A DNA stretch of 64,000 bases from Phycisphaerales bacterium AB-hyl4 (GCA_041821185.1 JBGUBD010000012.1:1-64000); one strand, 5' to 3'. Positions 25,730 through 37,121 are shown, numbered from the stretch's first letter. Notes: generated by a model not told the origin, from the letters alone. Made by a program: numbers and translations.

Positions 25730-26128
25730 TCAGACGTTTTCGCTGAGTTCGAGACGTTCGTGGAAGGCGTGTTCGAAGTCGAAGACGTTGCAGAAGTCGT
25801 CGAGGCTGTCCTCGTCGGTCTTGTGCATGAGGCCGGCTTCCACCATGGCGAAGACGATCTTGCCGAAGTCTTCGCAGGTGTAGATCCGCCAACGTCGCAG
25901 GACGGTGCGGGCAAGCAGGCCGTACTCCTGAATGGCGTAGGCGCGGAGGCCGTGGCAGAGGTCGGTGCCACTGACGTGGTGGGCTTCGCGATCCTCGGTG
26001 TCGGCGTCGGTGGGCAGCTCGCCGTGGTTGTGGCGAACGGTGTAGTCGAGGCCGCGCTGTACGAACAGGAACGCGTCCAGTGGATACGAGCTGCTGGCGA
26101 CGACTTTTCGAAGATCCTTTGCGGGCAT
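25730..26128 (-). CDS. Conserved planctomycete/verrucomicrobial hypothetical (Minf_1886-like)
   Basis: A 132-residue soluble protein containing FVQRGLDYTVRHNHGE, HVSGTDLCHGLRAYAIQEYG and DFGKIVFAMVEAGLMHKTDE. These segments match my memory of the Minf_1886 family, widespread in Planctomycetota and Verrucomicrobiota and without known function. MPAKDLRK is the start; the upstream open frame has random composition. It reads towards the PH-like membrane gene, 35 bases away, so both may share a transcript. Confidence 0.78.
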   Translation of the reverse strand: MPAKDLRKVVASSSYPLDAFLFVQRGLDYTVRHNHGELPTDADTEDREAHHVSGTDLCHGLRAYAIQEYGLLARTVLRRWRIYTCEDFGKIVFAMVEAGLMHKTDEDSLDDFCNVFDFEHAFHERLELSENV

Positions 26129-26273
26129 GGAGTACAACTCTATTAGCGGTTCAAGCAGCCACTTACGGCCGCGTTGCGGAAGCCCCGAGCGTCGGCCCGG
26201 AGTGCCCCTTAGTATACCCCAAGGTTGGCCCCGAGGTGAAGCCCGCCGCGGGGTAAATCTGACGCTTGTCTGT

Positions 26274-26392
26274 GAATCGCTAATCGCTGATTGTTGATTG
26301 CTAATCTGGGGAAAATGCAGGCGACCTGCACGGTTGTACGCCTTGGAGCACGGGCCGCGATCAGCGGGCAACCCTCAGCCATTAGCGATTCT
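26274..26392. repeat. Inverted AATCGCTAATCGC repeat (family F)
   Basis: GAATCGCTAATCGCTGATTG on the left, with a shorter mirrored CATTAGCGATTC on the right, ahead of tatC. It is the same family as 22862-22947. Confidence 0.55.
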
Positions 26393-26417
26393 CCCCCCCG
26401 CCGCTACAATCGCCGCC

Positions 26418-27473
26418 ATGCCGATGGACCAGCCGACTTCCGCCGCCCAGCAACTTGGCGACGACCTGCGCATGTCCTTCGGCGAGCACATCGAAGAGCT
26501 TCGCCGACGGATGATCCACGCCATCGCCGGCGTGGTCGTGGCGGCGGCGGTCACGTTCTGGTTCGGATTCCAGATCATCGCCTGGCTCGCTCGGCCGTTC
26601 ATCGAAGCTCTCGACGCACTGGGCTTCCCCGCTCAGATTTACGTACGCGACCCAACACTTGGTTTTGGGGTTTACATCAAGGTCAGCCTCATCGCCGCGG
26701 CCATCGTCGCGTCGCCCTGGGTGATCTACCAGATCTGGCGGTTCATTTCCGACGGGCTCTACCCCCACGAAAAGCGGACCGCCTACCTGCTCGCGCCGTT
26801 CAGCACGATCATGACCGTCGCGGCGGTGATGTTCACCTACCACATCCTGCTGCCGGTGAGCCTGGTCTTCCTGATCAACTTCGCCACGTTCTACCCCGAG
26901 GTCGAGCCCGGCCAACCGGGATTCATGGTGCGCGTGCTCACGGGCGCAACGCCCGCGCCGGTGGTCGATCCCGACGCACCCGCCCAGTCGGCCGAGCCCG
27001 TGGTGGAGGGGCTCTTCGATCGGCTGTCGGTGTATGACATCGACCCCGCATCGCCGGAAGAGGGGCAGCTCTGGGTCAACCGTCACGAACGACGGATCAA
27101 GCTGCACCTCGACGGCCAGACGCAGGTGATCAGCATCGGCTCGCGGCGAATGGTCGATGCGCTGCCGGAGCTGAGCGAGTATGTGAAGTTCGCCGCGATG
27201 ATCGGGCTCGGCGTGGTGATCGCGTTTCAACTGCCGGTGTTTATGCTCGTGGTCGGCTGGACGGGGTTGATCGACCCGAACGTGATCGCGCGGTTCCGCA
27301 AGTATGCGCTGTTCGCCTGCTTCGCGCTCGCGGCAATGCTCACGCCAACCGACTTCCTGAGCATGTTCGTGCTCGCGCTGCCGTTGTATGCCTTGTTCGA
27401 GTTCGGGCTGGCGCTCATGCGCCTGACCGATCGGCGGGCACGCATGGCAAATATGGATGATGAACATCCATAA
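26418..27473 (+). CDS. tatC: Sec-independent translocase TatC with large periplasmic insert
   Basis: A 351-residue multi-helix membrane protein that binds twin-arginine signal peptides. The family N-terminus SFGEHIEELRRRMIHAIAGV and the later FRKYALFACFALAAMLTPTD are clear. TatC is usually about 250 residues; here about 90 extra residues (near 160-250, from FYPEVEPGQPGF to LPELSEYVKF) are inserted in an external loop and look soluble and acidic. The MPMDQP start is chosen because the upstream frame covers repeat DNA. No tatA gene is adjacent. Confidence 0.93.
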   Translation: MPMDQPTSAAQQLGDDLRMSFGEHIEELRRRMIHAIAGVVVAAAVTFWFGFQIIAWLARPFIEALDALGFPAQIYVRDPTLGFGVYIKVSLIAAAIVASPWVIYQIWRFISDGLYPHEKRTAYLLAPFSTIMTVAAVMFTYHILLPVSLVFLINFATFYPEVEPGQPGFMVRVLTGATPAPVVDPDAPAQSAEPVVEGLFDRLSVYDIDPASPEEGQLWVNRHERRIKLHLDGQTQVISIGSRRMVDALPELSEYVKFAAMIGLGVVIAFQLPVFMLVVGWTGLIDPNVIARFRKYALFACFALAAMLTPTDFLSMFVLALPLYALFEFGLALMRLTDRRARMANMDDEHP

Positions 27474-27537
27474 GGCGTGACGTTGCTGACTCGTACGGAG
27501 TGCCCGTCAAACTCGTAGTTCTGCGTTTGGGGCTGAC

Positions 27538-27560
27538 GCCCACGGCGTTACGCCGTGGGC
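27538..27560. repeat. Palindromic repeat type A
   Basis: GCCCACGGC-GTTAC-GCCGTGGGC is a perfect hairpin in the convergent gap between tatC and truB. Confidence 0.8.
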
Positions 27561-27600
27561 TTCGAGCGCCGACGAGATTCATGTCCAATCCGTATCGTTT

Positions 27601-27637
27601 GCCGCAAACCAAAAACGAGAAACCAGAAACCAACCGC
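27601..27637. repeat. GAAACC-type repeat (family D)
   Basis: CCAAAAACGAGAAACCAGAA ACCAACC, in opposite orientation to 25042-25076. It lies next to the truB stop codon. Confidence 0.6.
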
Positions 27638-27642
27638 CCCCC

Positions 27643-28323
27643 CTACTGCTCCGGCATGGGCAGCAGGTCGGCTTCGGTGACGCCGACTTCTTTGCAATGC
27701 TCGACGGTGACGGCTTGCGCGAGCGTGTACGGGCCGACGGCGGTGCGGCGCAGCGCTGCGAGATGTCCGCCCGTGCCGAGCGCTTTGCCGAGGTCTCGGG
27801 CGAGGCTGCGGATGTACGTGCCCCGGCCGCAGTGGACGGTCAGCGTGGCGGTCGGCCAGGTGTAGCCGGTGAGCTCGATGGCGTAGATGGAGACGATGCG
27901 CGGTTCCAGCACGACTTCCTGGCCTTGCCGGGCGAGCTTGTAAGCCCGTCGGCCGCCGACGCGCATCGCCGAGTGAGCTGGGGGCACCTGCTCGATATCG
28001 CCGACGAATTGCTCGCACGCCGCGGCGACCTGCTCGCGCGTGGGCGGGGTTGGCACCTCGACGGGTTGCAGCTCGCCTTCGCGGTCGTCGGTGGTCGACC
28101 AGGCGGAGAGGTCGACGTCGGCTTCGTATGTTTTTCGCTGGCCCATGATCTGCTCGACGCAGCGCGTGGCTTTGCCGAGGCAGCAGACCACAACGCCGGT
28201 GGCCAGTGGGTCGAGCGTGCCGGCGTGGCCGGTCTTTACCCCCCCTGCCGCGCCGCGTACGCGACGGACCACGTCCATCGAACTCCAGCCTAAGGGCTTG
28301 TCCACCACGAGCAGGCCAACCAT
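27643..28323 (-). CDS. truB: tRNA pseudouridine-55 synthase
   Basis: A 226-residue enzyme that makes pseudouridine 55 in tRNA. The N-terminal GLLVVDKPLGWSSMDVVRRV, the catalytic Asp in KTGHAGTLDPLATGVV and YEADVDLSAWSTTDDREGE (the substrate-binding region) are diagnostic. GGAG lies 9 bases upstream of the ATG at 28323, so this start is preferred over 28332. It is somewhat short because the C-terminal region is reduced. Confidence 0.93.
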   Translation of the reverse strand: MVGLLVVDKPLGWSSMDVVRRVRGAAGGVKTGHAGTLDPLATGVVVCCLGKATRCVEQIMGQRKTYEADVDLSAWSTTDDREGELQPVEVPTPPTREQVAAACEQFVGDIEQVPPAHSAMRVGGRRAYKLARQGQEVVLEPRIVSIYAIELTGYTWPTATLTVHCGRGTYIRSLARDLGKALGTGGHLAALRRTAVGPYTLAQAVTVEHCKEVGVTEADLLPMPEQ

Positions 28324-28369
28324 GTCGCGCATCTCCAGACCGCAAACGCATCCGCCGCTGCCGGTCGAC

Positions 28370-28912
28370 TTACAACAGCCAGTTCAGCAGCGCCAACTCA
28401 ATGAGGATCAGCGTAGCAAGGATGCCGGCGACGAGCATGGCGGGTCGACGCGCCATGGCCTGGAGGATGGTCGTGCGTGTGGGCAGCGGGATCATGCGAA
28501 GCTGGTCTTCGCCGGCGGTCGGGCATTCGTTGGGCTGATGGCCCCGGCGGGCCTGGTCCTGCACGATGGCGATCACGAGGTTGCAGTCGAAAACGGAGAG
28601 GCCGAGCATTCGGCCAAGACGGACGAGCTGCTCGCGATGCTCCGGGCGAAGCAGCGTGCCCTCGAGTTTTTCCGATACACGCACCGCGAGCACCCAGCGT
28701 GGGTCGTGCGTTCCCTGAATCGGGTCCAGGCCGGTTGGCCTTGCGGAGGGGTCGCCCTGCCCGACCAGCCGAAGCGGGGCGCTCGCGGGGGTGTGCGGAC
28801 GCGTCGCCCGAGGCGGCGAAGCGTGGGGGGAACGAGTCGAACGCGGTCGGCGTGAAACCGTTCGCGCAGCGACCCGCCCCCGAGCGGCGGATTGCGATGG
28901 GCCTGTCAGCAT
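28370..28912 (-). CDS. Tail-anchored hypothetical protein
   Basis: A 180-residue protein. The N-terminal 50 residues are Arg/Ser/Pro-rich and probably disordered. A helical segment (VRVSEKLEGTLLRPEHREQL, then LGMLGLSVFDCNLVIAIVQD-like text) precedes a C-terminal membrane helix (MLVAGILATLILIELALLNW). It sits 46 bases upstream of truB on the same strand and may be co-transcribed. No function recognised. Confidence 0.6.
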   Translation of the reverse strand: MLTGPSQSAARGRVAARTVSRRPRSTRSPHASPPRATRPHTPASAPLRLVGQGDPSARPTGLDPIQGTHDPRWVLAVRVSEKLEGTLLRPEHREQLVRLGRMLGLSVFDCNLVIAIVQDQARRGHQPNECPTAGEDQLRMIPLPTRTTILQAMARRPAMLVAGILATLILIELALLNWLL

Positions 28913-29131
28913 GGTCGCGTCTCTGCGTCGTCTTCCCTCAACGGGCGGCATCCTCCGTCGCCGCCCATCGCTGGATCAAACATATCACCGCTGGCCGCCA
29001 TGCCAAGCGAAACATTGTAGGCAGCGACACAAGCTCACGCGCAAAACCGCATAACCGGAAACCGCCCCCCGCCCTGCCATCGCAGCGCCAAAAATACGGC
29101 AAACGATCAGCAAACCCGACAACGTGCTTTC

Positions 29132-29208
29132 CATTTAGCCGCGGGCCTTGGCCCGCGCTTTCGGCCCATCACGTTGCGAAAGGCGGTGCAAGCACCGCCG
29201 CGAAATGG
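29132..29208. repeat. MITE-like element, family H
   Basis: CATTTAGCCGCGGGCCTTGG at one end and CAAGCACCGCCGCGAAATGG at the other, with two internal hairpins. It occupies the gap between the tail-anchored protein and gluconokinase genes. Confidence 0.8.
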
Positions 29209-29213
29209 GGTCC

Positions 29214-29717
29214 TCAGAGCAAGCCCAGCGAAGATTCAACCGCCGCGAGCACGTCGGCGACCGGCTGATCAGCATCAATCACGATCGTGTCGTCGCTCGC
29301 CTGCGGCGACTCGAGCGCGTCGAACTGGCTTTGCATCAACGAAGGCGGCATGAAGTGATCAGCGCGTTGGCTCATCCGCTGCTGAATGCGTTGCGGGCTG
29401 ACCTGGAGAAAGACCCAACGAAGGGCGGCGGGCGGCAGCTCGCGGGCGAGGCGGTCGCGGTAGGCCTGCCTCAAGGCGGAGCAGGCGAGCACGGTGGGTT
29501 GGCTGACGGCGTGAGCCTGACGGAGTTGGGCATTGAGATTGTCCAGCCAGGGATAGCGGTCGGCGTCGGTGAGCGGCTCGCCTCGGCGCATGCGGGCGAT
29601 GTTGGCGGGCGGGTGGTGGTCGTCGGCGTCGATGAAGGTGCAGTTGTGCCTGGAGGCGAGGGCCTGGCCGACGGTGGTTTTGCCGGAGCCGCTGACGCCC
29701 ATGAGAATGATGATCAT
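29214..29717 (-). CDS. gntK: Gluconokinase
   Basis: A 167-residue P-loop kinase that phosphorylates gluconate for entry into the pentose phosphate or Entner-Doudoroff routes. It has Walker A GVSGSGKTT near the start, FIDADDHHPPANIARMRRGE and PWLDNL, all typical of the GntK/IdnK family, and CSALRQAYRDRLARE. Length is typical. No gluconate transporter or regulator is adjacent. Confidence 0.92.
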   Translation of the reverse strand: MIIILMGVSGSGKTTVGQALASRHNCTFIDADDHHPPANIARMRRGEPLTDADRYPWLDNLNAQLRQAHAVSQPTVLACSALRQAYRDRLARELPPAALRWVFLQVSPQRIQQRMSQRADHFMPPSLMQSQFDALESPQASDDTIVIDADQPVADVLAAVESSLGLL

Positions 29718-29837
29718 CCCAGGATCTCGCGGAGTGTTGCGGCGTGTGTGGTCGTCGGCCGAGGCGTTCGGGCGGCATCGTCAGCGAGAAGGCTGTCACC
29801 GAATAGTGGGCAAACCGTCATCGCGGCACGACGGGGG

Positions 29838-29878
29838 CAAAAAACGGGCGAAAAAAAGCGGGCCCAAAAAGCGGGCGC
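29838..29878 (-). repeat. Tandem T-tract array after the rRNA terminator
   Basis: On the minus strand TTTTTTT runs alternate with GCGCCCGC-type spacers at roughly 12-14 bp, three to four times, directly after the terminator. It may act as reinforcing termination or be replication slippage of the terminator tail. Confidence 0.5.
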
Positions 29879-29916
29879 AAAAAAAGAGCCCCACGGCCGA
29901 TTAGGCAGTGGGGCTC
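29879..29916 (-). terminator. Rho-independent terminator of the rRNA operon
   Basis: On the minus strand GAGCCCCAC and GTGGGGCTC form a 9 bp stem with a loop of about 13 bases, followed by seven T residues. It lies immediately downstream of 5S rRNA. Confidence 0.9.
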
Positions 29917-29929
29917 ATAAACCGGCGAT

Positions 29930-30027
29930 GACCTACTTTCCCGCTGTTGCAGTATCATCGGCGCGTCGGGCTTAACGACCGTGTTCGGGATGGGAACGGG
30001 TGTTTCCCCGACGCTATGGTCACCGGC
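29930..30027 (-). rRNA. rrf: 5S ribosomal RNA
   Basis: The complement shows the 5S core: the conserved GGGAACGGG-type text appears on the plus strand as GATGGGAACGGGTGTTTCCC, and CCGGCGATGACCTACTTTCC marks the 3' part. It lies about 165 bases downstream of 23S on the same strand. Ends are approximate. Confidence 0.9.
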
Positions 30028-30172
30028 AAAGGACGATGAGAGCTTTCGCTCGCACCGTCCGCTGCTCTTGTGGTAGCGGACAGGTGTTGGTGTTGCGTGC
30101 GTTGCACGTCTCGTTGAGGCGATTGAATCGTGATGCTTTGATCAGCTTGATTGCGACCCATGCCGATGGTTG

Positions 30173-30194
30173 GGATCGGTCGTGGGTCGGAGTG

Positions 30195-30197
<3 letters not shown>
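30173..30197 (-). ncRNA. 3' arm of the 23S processing stem
   Basis: The plus-strand text GGATCGGTCGTGGGTCGGAG TGATT is the near-perfect complement of 33052-33076 (about 22 of 25 positions). It brackets the 23S gene alone, as expected for an RNase III processing stem. Confidence 0.75.
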
Positions 30198-33051
<2,854 letters not shown>

Positions 33052-33053
<2 letters not shown>

Positions 33054-33076
33054 TCACCCCGACCTGCGACCGATCC
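33052..33076 (-). ncRNA. 5' arm of the 23S processing stem
   Basis: AATCACCCCGACCTGCGACC GATCC pairs with 30173-30197. It is located directly at the 23S 5' end. Confidence 0.75.
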
Positions 33077-33294
33077 TTTCTTTCTCACAGCCACCACCAA
33101 AAGCAGTGGGCGTTTGAACATCCAGATCGACAACAAACCGGGCAATCCGTCACGCACGATTTACACGCGACGACTCTCGCACGACCCGACAGATACAAGC
33201 CATCACAAAGCTTTCACAAAGCAATTGCATGCATCTACCGTGCCATCGAAAGCAAGCTTCTCAGAGCACTTCGATTAAATTTGCCTCGGTGAGA

Positions 33295-33316
33295 CACGTG
33301 TATTGGGATACACGTG
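33295..33316. other. Hairpin in the 23S leader
   Basis: CACGTGTAT-TGGG-ATACACGTG is a perfect 9 bp stem about 240 bases upstream of the 23S 5' end. It may be an antitermination or processing element. No further boxA/boxC match was confirmed. Confidence 0.45.
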
Positions 33317-33439
33317 CAACACCTAACCTATCCACTTGTCAAAGAGCGTTGCCAGATTCGCCTTTCGGCTTGTCCGGCAGTCCCGCTGGCTGCGGGTGGT
33401 GAGGCCTCGCAAGGCCTTGCCATTCGCAGCGAGTCGAGC

Positions 33440-33467
33440 ACTTTACAGTCTGATTTCAGCCTGTCAA
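33440..33467 (-). promoter_or_regulatory. Putative rRNA promoter
   Basis: On the minus strand TTGACA (33462-33467), a 16-base spacer and TAAAGT (33440-33445). It lies about 390 bases upstream of 23S, within a leader that lacks a gene. Confidence 0.6.
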
Positions 33468-33692
33468 CTCGAGGCCAGCATTATTTTACGAAGCGGACCC
33501 GGGTGGGGTTCGCGACCTGCGGTGGAAACGGACAGTTTTGCGTCGCAAAGCTTGCCGCTGCCTCAATTGCAGAAGGGAAATTCTACGCGCCTCAGCGGCT
33601 GTGTCAAATCGGTGGTCTCATTTTCCGGATCATGCCTCCTGGTCGTGGATGTTTTGTGGAAAGACGTTGGGCGGACGGGGTGTGGCGGGCGG

Positions 33693-33715
33693 GCCCGCGG
33701 ATTCAATCCGTGGGC
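33693..33715. repeat. Palindromic repeat type B
   Basis: GCCCGCGGATTCAATCCGTG GGC just downstream of the ROK gene stop. It has one mismatch compared with 52481-52503. Confidence 0.7.
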
Positions 33716-33728
33716 TTCGGGGGCGGAA

Positions 33729-34838
33729 TTACCAGCCGTCGTAGAACAGGCGGGCGAGGGCTGCCTGGGCTGCGGCGTCGGGCGGCTGGGTCTGCGTGTC
33801 GATGTGCGACTGGATCTGCAGGCGACGGTTCAACTCCGCAAGAACGTGGCTGCGTACGGCGTCGGCGAGCTTGTCGAGGAACGGCTGACTGTCGGGCAAA
33901 CGGGTAGCGAGCACGAGGGTTTCGACGCGGAGGAGGTTGACGGCGTTGGCGAGGCCGTGGGCGAGCAGTTCGATGATGCGACGAAGGCCCGCGTCGGCGG
34001 CACGATCACATCGGCGAATGCGGTCGGCGAGGTCGCGGGTGGCGGCGGGCTTGATGTGGCGGAGGTATGGGGTGCTGAAGATGCGTTCGAGGCAGCCTTG
34101 GTGGCCGCAGTAGCAGCGCGGGGTGTCGATGGGGAGGCGGTTGTGGCCGAGTTCGTTGGCGCCGCCGACGGAGCCGAGATTGGGTCGGCCGTCGATGAGC
34201 AGGGTTGCGCCGAGTCGGCCGTCTTCGAGGCCGACGAATAGCGTATCGTGACGTTGGGGCGGTCGGTGGACCGCGAGCCAGCAGGCGGCGCGGGCGTGGA
34301 CATCGTTTTCGAGTACGACCGGGCGATCGCCTGCGAGGGCGACCAGGGGCGCGAGGCTCAGCGGCGTTCGGCGGGGCGCTGCGGCGCTGAAGCGAAGCTC
34401 GTGTGACGAGCGGTCGATGAAGCCCGGCGCGGTGACGCCGACCATGAGGGTGCGGTCGTCCAGCTGGTCGCGAAGGAGTCGTTCGGCGGTGGGCACGAGA
34501 TGCTTGGGCGAGCGGACTTTGGCGGCGGCGGGCGGGCTGGTCGGCTCGCCGAGCAGGTTCATGCGGCGGGCCTGGACGCAGCCGGGCTCGATGGAGACGC
34601 CGACGACGTGGCGGGCGATGGGGTCGATCTCCAGCGGCGTGCGCGGTCGGCCGCCGCTGGGCACGGCCTGGGCGACCTCGCGTAGCACGCCCTCGGCCAG
34701 CAGCGCTGCGACGTCGGTGAGCACGGTGTTTTTACGCAACTGCGTCGCGGCGACAAGCTGCGATCGGCTCATCCGCCCGGCACGCAACACCGCGCGAAGC
34801 TCACGCCGACGTCGGGGGTTGATCGTCTCCATCAGCAT
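33729..34838 (-). CDS. ROK-family transcriptional regulator
   Basis: A 369-residue repressor-type ROK protein. The N-terminal winged helix (about residues 10-65, SRSQLVAATQLRKNTVLTDV) precedes a sugar-kinase-like domain. GANELGH and the zinc motif CYCGHQGCLE are diagnostic. A true ROK kinase would need an intact DGT-type ATP site; here the match is to the regulator subgroup. It is divergent from the isomerase/oxidoreductase pair and is probably their regulator, via the palindrome at 35037-35063. Confidence 0.88.
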   Translation of the reverse strand: MLMETINPRRRRELRAVLRAGRMSRSQLVAATQLRKNTVLTDVAALLAEGVLREVAQAVPSGGRPRTPLEIDPIARHVVGVSIEPGCVQARRMNLLGEPTSPPAAAKVRSPKHLVPTAERLLRDQLDDRTLMVGVTAPGFIDRSSHELRFSAAAPRRTPLSLAPLVALAGDRPVVLENDVHARAACWLAVHRPPQRHDTLFVGLEDGRLGATLLIDGRPNLGSVGGANELGHNRLPIDTPRCYCGHQGCLERIFSTPYLRHIKPAATRDLADRIRRCDRAADAGLRRIIELLAHGLANAVNLLRVETLVLATRLPDSQPFLDKLADAVRSHVLAELNRRLQIQSHIDTQTQPPDAAAQAALARLFYDGW

Positions 34839-34880
34839 GCCAGTTTACCTCGGCTTTAACCCATCAAAATGCTGGCTTCG

Positions 34881-34954
34881 ATTTAGCCGCGGGCCTTGGC
34901 CCGCGCTTTCGATCCACAGGGCGGCAAAGGGCGGTGCAAGCACCGCCGCTAAAT
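34881..34954. repeat. MITE-like element, family H
   Basis: ATTTAGCCGCGGGCCTTGGC to AAGCACCGCCGCTAAAT, about 74 bp with two hairpins and inverted termini. It lies between the divergent ROK and isomerase genes. Confidence 0.8.
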
Positions 34955-35029
34955 GGAACGTACGCAAAACCCGCGTGGCCACATCAATCTGCATGTATCC
35001 GCAGCCGCCCGGCCTTGTCATGCGGGCTG

Positions 35030-35063
35030 TTGACAATATTAGGAACGCATGCGATCCTTAATA
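35030..35063 (+). promoter_or_regulatory. Operator/promoter region of the isomerase operon
   Basis: A TTGACA box (35030-35035) is followed by the imperfect palindrome TATTAGGAACGCATGCGATC CTTAATA (35037-35063), centred on GCATGC with one extra base in the right arm. Its position in a divergent region next to a ROK gene suggests a ROK operator. The -10 box is not clear. Confidence 0.5.
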
Positions 35064-35109
35064 ACATTGGCACCGTGAAAAGCAACCGGTTTTCGCAAGG
35101 AAAGCTCAA

Positions 35110-35952
35110 ATGAAAAAGTGCATCTCGTACTGGTCCATCCCCGGCGGTCTGGAAAATACATTGCCCATTGCCGACGCGCTGGCCGCGGCGAAAGACGCCG
35201 GCTTTGAGGGGCTGGAGCTGGGCATCGGGCCGGAAGGCGTGCTGACGACACAGAGTTCACAATCGGATTGCGAGAACATCCGCAAACAGATTGACGGCGC
35301 CGGGCTCACGGTGGAAACGCTGGCCAGCGGCATGAGCTGGGGGGCGAACCCGACGAGCAATGACCCGGCGGTACGGCGGAAGTCGATCGAACTGCACGCC
35401 GCGGCGCTGCAACGCGCGGCGTGGACCGGGTGCAAGGCGATGCTGTTCGTGCCCGGTGTAGTGACGAGCCCGATCGCCCCGGACGAGGTGGTGCGTTACG
35501 ACACGGCAGTCGACCGCGTGCGCGAAGCGGTGCGCGAGTTGCTCGAGGTAGCGGAGAAGGTGCAGGTGGACCTTTGCCTGGAGAATGTGTGGAACGGGCT
35601 GCTGCTTTCGCCGTTGGAGTGGATGAGCCTGATTGATGAGTTCAAGAGCGATCGACTGGGCATGTACTTCGACGTGGGCAACCTGTTGGGTTATCACCAG
35701 CATCCGCCGCATTGGATTGAGCTGCTCGGCTCGCGGATCAAGCGGGTGCACATCAAGGACTTCAAAGACAACTTCGGCTGGGATGGCACGTACAGCTTCG
35801 CGAAATTGGGCGAAGGCGACGTGCCCTGGCCGGAGACAGTCGCGGCGCTGAAGGGCATCGGCTACGATCGCACGGTCGTCGCGGAGATGCTGCCGCCAAG
35901 CGATGGGCTGCTGGAACATACGAAGCAGGCGATGGACCGGATTTTCAACTGA
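35110..35952 (+). CDS. Sugar phosphate isomerase/epimerase (TIM barrel)
   Basis: A 280-residue xylose-isomerase-like TIM barrel of the type found in inositol and sugar catabolism. Metal-binding carboxylates are visible in LCLENVWNG, MYFDVGNLLGY, RVHIKDFKD and the final VVAEML segment. AAGGAAAG lies upstream of the ATG. It is followed 61 bases later by a Gfo/Idh/MocA oxidoreductase, and the two form a likely operon. The exact substrate is unknown. Confidence 0.88.
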   Translation: MKKCISYWSIPGGLENTLPIADALAAAKDAGFEGLELGIGPEGVLTTQSSQSDCENIRKQIDGAGLTVETLASGMSWGANPTSNDPAVRRKSIELHAAALQRAAWTGCKAMLFVPGVVTSPIAPDEVVRYDTAVDRVREAVRELLEVAEKVQVDLCLENVWNGLLLSPLEWMSLIDEFKSDRLGMYFDVGNLLGYHQHPPHWIELLGSRIKRVHIKDFKDNFGWDGTYSFAKLGEGDVPWPETVAALKGIGYDRTVVAEMLPPSDGLLEHTKQAMDRIFN

Positions 35953-36013
35953 ATCATCACACGCGGCGCGGGGCGGAATCACGCGGCGCAATACGCAACA
36001 AAGGACTTGAACT

Positions 36014-37039
36014 ATGGTCAACGTCGGCGTCATCGGACTGGGCATGATGGGTGGCACGCACCTGGACGTGTACGCGAAACATCCGAGCGCGAACGTGGTC
36101 GCGATCAGCGATGCGAACCCGGATCGGCTGTCGGGCAAGGAGAAGGCGGCGGGCAACATTGAGGGCCAGGCCAAGGGCGGCATTGATTACTCGGCGATGA
36201 AGAAGTACGCCGACGGCATGGAACTGATCGCCGACCCGGATGTGGCGTTGGTGGACATCTGTCTGCCGACGCCGATGCACCGCAAGTTTGCGGAGGCTGC
36301 GTTCGCGGCGGGCAAGCATGTGATGATCGAGAAGCCGCTGGCGAACACGGCGGCGGACGCGAAGGCGATCGCCGACGCCGCGGCGAAGGCCAAGGGCCTC
36401 GCGATGGTCGGCATGTGCATGCGGTTCTGGCCCGGCTGGGACTGGCTGAAACAGGCGATCGATGAGCAGACGTATGGCAAGGTGCTCGCGGCGCATTTCC
36501 GCCGAGTGACCTCACACCCCGGCGGGCCGTTTTACAGCGACGGCAAAGCCAGCGGCGGCGCGATTCTCGACCTGCACGTGCACGACACGGACTTCGTGTA
36601 CTACTGCTTCGGCATGCCGAGCGCGGTCTACAGCCGCGGCTATACCACCGTCACCGGCCAGCCGGACCATGTGGTCACACAATACATCTACGGCGACCCG
36701 GCGAAGGGCGAAGGCCCGATGGCGACCGCCGAGGGCGGCTGGGCGCTCGCGGAAGGCTTCGGCTTCTCGATGCAGTTCACGGTCAACTTCGAGAAGGCGA
36801 CGGTGGTGTTCGACATTGGTGCGTCGGACCCGGTGACGCTGCACAAAGGTGGCAAGTCCGAACCGGTGAAGGTCGCGGCCGGGATGGGCTATGAGCATGA
36901 GATCGCCTACCTGCTGGACTGCATTGAAAACAACCGCAAGCCCGAGCGTGTGACGGTCGCGGACGCGGCGGAGTCGCTGAAGATCGTGGAAGCGGAACGC
37001 AAGAGCATCGCGACGGGGCAGGTCACGCCGATTGGCTGA
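36014..37039 (+). CDS. Gfo/Idh/MocA-family oxidoreductase
   Basis: A 341-residue NAD(P)-dependent sugar or inositol dehydrogenase family member. The Rossmann motif GVIGLGMMGGTHLDVY and the EKPLANT catalytic segment are clear. GGAILDLHVHDTDFVYYCFG is in the substrate domain. AAGGA precedes the ATG. A strong terminator follows at 37092-37121, ending this operon. Substrate not deducible. Confidence 0.9.
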   Translation: MVNVGVIGLGMMGGTHLDVYAKHPSANVVAISDANPDRLSGKEKAAGNIEGQAKGGIDYSAMKKYADGMELIADPDVALVDICLPTPMHRKFAEAAFAAGKHVMIEKPLANTAADAKAIADAAAKAKGLAMVGMCMRFWPGWDWLKQAIDEQTYGKVLAAHFRRVTSHPGGPFYSDGKASGGAILDLHVHDTDFVYYCFGMPSAVYSRGYTTVTGQPDHVVTQYIYGDPAKGEGPMATAEGGWALAEGFGFSMQFTVNFEKATVVFDIGASDPVTLHKGGKSEPVKVAAGMGYEHEIAYLLDCIENNRKPERVTVADAAESLKIVEAERKSIATGQVTPIG

Positions 37040-37091
37040 TGCGGTTGCGCTGGACCGCAAAACGACATTGCGACATTTTTGATTGACGTTT

Positions 37092-37121
37092 AGCCCCGCC
37101 GACTTCGGCGGGGCTTTTTTT
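37092..37121 (+). terminator. Rho-independent terminator
   Basis: AGCCCCGCCGACTTCGGCGG GGCT then a T7 run. It closes the isomerase/oxidoreductase operon. Confidence 0.92.
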
